Shown here piece by piece: positions 12,736-14,190 of a stretch of DNA of 14,190 nucleotides. The notes beneath the pieces are model-generated. The model made no database searches, was not told the DNA's origin, and saw nothing but the letters and a program-made list of their open reading frames with translations. The position numbers and the translations under genes were made by a program. This stretch comes from JAWVZS01 sp964507825 (GTDB taxonomy: Archaea > Thermoproteota > Nitrososphaeria > Nitrososphaerales > Nitrosopumilaceae), in NCBI GenBank assembly GCA_964507825.1, contig CAZDQM010000019.1, forward strand, positions 1-14,190, written 5' to 3'. Positions within the stretch are counted from its first letter, which is position 1, and each line of letters begins with the position of its first letter.

Positions 12736-13446
12736 TTGAAAGTCAGGTTGTTTGAGCTGTTTACCTCCATAGAGGGTGAAGGGCTATTCTATGGAACTAA
12801 AACACTCTTTGTAAGGCTTGCAGGTTGCCCGTTTACCTGCTTTTACTGCGATACCAAAGAGTCACTGCCCGTTGATTCGGGCACCGAATATGACATAGAG
12901 TCTGCCTGCGGCCTGATTGATGAAAACCTCGTGCCAAACACCTTCAAGGTAAACTTTACCGGAGGCGATCCGTTATTACAGCACGATGCCGTGGCCGAGC
13001 TAGCGAGGCACGTCCAATCTAAAAAAATCCCGACATACCTTGAATCGTCATGCTTTGATTCGGCAAGATTTAATCACGTTTTACCATTCATCGACATTGT
13101 CAAGATTGAATTAAAGACGCGTGACTCAGAGTTCGTAGACGCCGATCATTATGCCCGTCTGACAGATAACGCCGTACAATGCCTGCAGAGCTCCCTGAAT
13201 CTAAAAAAGAAGACCTACATCAAGATAGTGACTAGTGCCCGGACGACTGCCGCCGACTTTGAGGAGCTAGCCGGCAGGGCGCTTGGGGCCGGTCCTGACG
13301 GCATTTCGGGGTTTGTCATACAGCCCTCATATGGAGTCGCAGAACCATCACTAGAACAGCTCATGGAGTTTTACGACTTGGCATATGCGATATACCCGGA
13401 CGTCCGCATCGTTCCACAACTGCATAAATTCATTGGCGCCCCCTGA
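12736..13446 (+). CDS. queE: 7-carboxy-7-deazaguanine synthase (radical SAM)
   Basis: Radical-SAM ring contraction of 6-carboxy-tetrahydropterin to 7-carboxy-7-deazaguanine, on the path to preQ0 and, in archaea, archaeosine in the tRNA D-loop. The 236 residues fit the family. FTSIEGEGLFYGTKTLFVRL (9-28) is the QueE opening motif; the 4Fe-4S cysteines are Cys31, Cys35 and Cys38 (CPFTCFYC); and FTGGDPLLQ (74-82) is the SAM-binding GGE-type motif with Asp in place of Glu. A C-terminal PQLHKFIG is typical. The start is TTG at 12736 with a TATA box 27 nt upstream. folE follows on the same strand after 38 bp, consistent with a shared pathway, though folE may have its own weak promoter. Confidence 0.95.
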   Translation: MKVRLFELFTSIEGEGLFYGTKTLFVRLAGCPFTCFYCDTKESLPVDSGTEYDIESACGLIDENLVPNTFKVNFTGGDPLLQHDAVAELARHVQSKKIPTYLESSCFDSARFNHVLPFIDIVKIELKTRDSEFVDADHYARLTDNAVQCLQSSLNLKKKTYIKIVTSARTTAADFEELAGRALGAGPDGISGFVIQPSYGVAEPSLEQLMEFYDLAYAIYPDVRIVPQLHKFIGAP

Positions 13447-13484
13447 TAGAAAGGCGGCTTAACTTCAAATACAAGCGTTCCATT

Positions 13485-14045
13485 ATGGATCACATGGACA
13501 GGGAAAGGGTCAAGAAGCTAGTCAGGGAGCTGATCATTGAACTAGGAGAAGATCCAACACGCGAGGGACTTTGTGAAACGCCTGAACGCATGGCCAGCAT
13601 GTACGAGGAGATCTTTGGCGGATACGAGTCTGACTCTGAACTCTCGGTACAGTTTTCAGAGGATTCTGATGCCGTGATTGCAAGGGATATCCAATTCTAT
13701 TCAATGTGCGAGCATCACATGCTGCCCTTCTTTGGAAAAATCCACATCGCGTACGCCCCGGACGGCAGGGTGTTTGGAATATCAAAGCTGGTGAGGCTTG
13801 TGGAAAAGCATGCAAAAAGACTGCAAATTCAAGAAAGGCTCACCAAAAACATTGCAGACGAGCTTTACAGCCAAGGGGTCAAGGGCGTGGTGGTGACGGC
13901 TGATGCCGAGCATCTGTGCATGAGGATGCGCGGCGTGCGAAACAACGCCAAGATGACCTCCACTGCATTTCGAGGCATTTATGAAAACAGAGCAGAAAAG
14001 GAGGATATCCTGTCCATTATACACCGATCCAACATCCCTACCTGA
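13485..14045 (+). CDS. folE: GTP cyclohydrolase I (type IA)
   Basis: Opens the GTP imidazole ring to give 7,8-dihydroneopterin triphosphate, the first step towards deazapurines (with queE next door) and pterins. The 186 residues are typical for FolE. Zinc ligands are Cys75, His78 (MCEHHMLPF) and Cys145 (AEHLCMRMRGV), with catalytic His77 and His143. GISKLVRLVEKHAKRLQIQE (98-117) forms the active-site loop, and the N-terminal helix LVRELIIELGEDPTREGLCE with TPERMA is conserved. Most archaea use the unrelated MptA or FolE2-type enzymes, whereas the IA type is usual in Thaumarchaeota. The ATG at 13485 is used; Met4 is a possible alternative. Its last 8 bp overlap a convergent gene. Confidence 0.96.
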   Translation: MDHMDRERVKKLVRELIIELGEDPTREGLCETPERMASMYEEIFGGYESDSELSVQFSEDSDAVIARDIQFYSMCEHHMLPFFGKIHIAYAPDGRVFGISKLVRLVEKHAKRLQIQERLTKNIADELYSQGVKGVVVTADAEHLCMRMRGVRNNAKMTSTAFRGIYENRAEKEDILSIIHRSNIPT

Positions 14046-14190
14046 CTGAGGGCTGGTAAATTATCGTGACCTGAAATTCTCTCATGTCGGTGACCTGGGA
14101 GGCGCAGGCCTTGGCCGCCTGAATCATGGCAAGCCACTTGTTCTTACCCTCTATGGTTATACCCGCCGCCTCGCCGGGTCTCATGCCGCC
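14038..14190 (-). CDS. C-terminal 50 residues of an unrecognised protein (partial)
   Basis: An open frame runs in from the right edge and ends at TAG (14038-14040), overlapping the folE stop by 8 bp. The visible 50 residues include RPGEAAGITIEGKNKWLAMI and end in FQVTIIYQPSVR, suggesting a beta strand, a helix and a final strand. Composition is protein-like and its codon use resembles the neighbours. I do not recognise the family. Position beside folE/queE would fit a pathway gene, but opposite orientation argues against an operon. Confidence 0.6.
   Translation of the reverse strand, partial: GGMRPGEAAGITIEGKNKWLAMIQAAKACASQVTDMREFQVTIIYQPSVR

Overview
The window looks like chromosomal DNA of an ammonia-oxidising-type archaeon (Nitrososphaerota/Thaumarchaeota). 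The evidence is an ESCRT-III/CdvB cell-division protein, an archaeal TFB with zinc ribbon and two cyclin repeats, secreted proteins carrying the thaumarchaeal 'IPQWIKNNAGWW' repeat, TATA boxes centred about 24-28 nt upstream of many start codons (leaderless transcripts), frequent GTG/TTG starts and very compact gene ends. No rRNA, tRNA, CRISPR array, integrase or insertion sequence was recognised. Species cannot be fixed from this window.

Layout. 1-622: a gene-poor stretch that holds an apparent decayed thioredoxin-fold gene (122-295, with a TGA exactly where the Trp of WCxxC is expected). 623-2068: glutamine synthetase (glnA). 2140-5259: a cell-surface block, with a secreted, C-terminally anchored protein on + converging on a two-gene minus-strand operon (a COG1361-like anchored protein, then a secreted protein ending in two repeats identical over 105 bp). 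5375-6289: TFB, leaderless. 6318-7772: cation/proton antiporter on minus, divergent from a hemerythrin-domain protein (7810-8358) with only 37 bp between. 8459-9990: APS kinase (cysC) converging on a CysQ/inositol-monophosphatase family phosphatase, which is translationally coupled (ATGA) to a small membrane protein. 9991-10374: a non-coding stretch containing a TATA box followed by a compact, possibly pseudoknotted RNA (about 10282-10381). 10375-12065: a membrane-anchored beta-rich protein, CdvB, and a coiled-coil protein. 12307-12501: a small two-helix membrane protein. 12736-14045: queE and folE. 14038-end: the C-terminus of an unrecognised minus-strand gene.

Functional links. GlnA assimilates ammonium into glutamine. 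CysC makes PAPS, and CysQ-type enzymes remove its by-product PAP, so the convergent pair probably forms a sulfate-activation module. FolE and QueE are the first and third steps from GTP to preQ0, the precursor of archaeosine in tRNA; FolE may also feed pterin synthesis. CdvB points to ESCRT-based division, and its convergent coiled-coil neighbour is an uncharacterised candidate partner. The most notable unexplained element is the structured RNA candidate near 10282-10381, whose outer stem runs into the stop codon of the convergent gene at 10375. Convergent gene pairs repeatedly overlap by 4-14 bp, so 3' ends are packed throughout.
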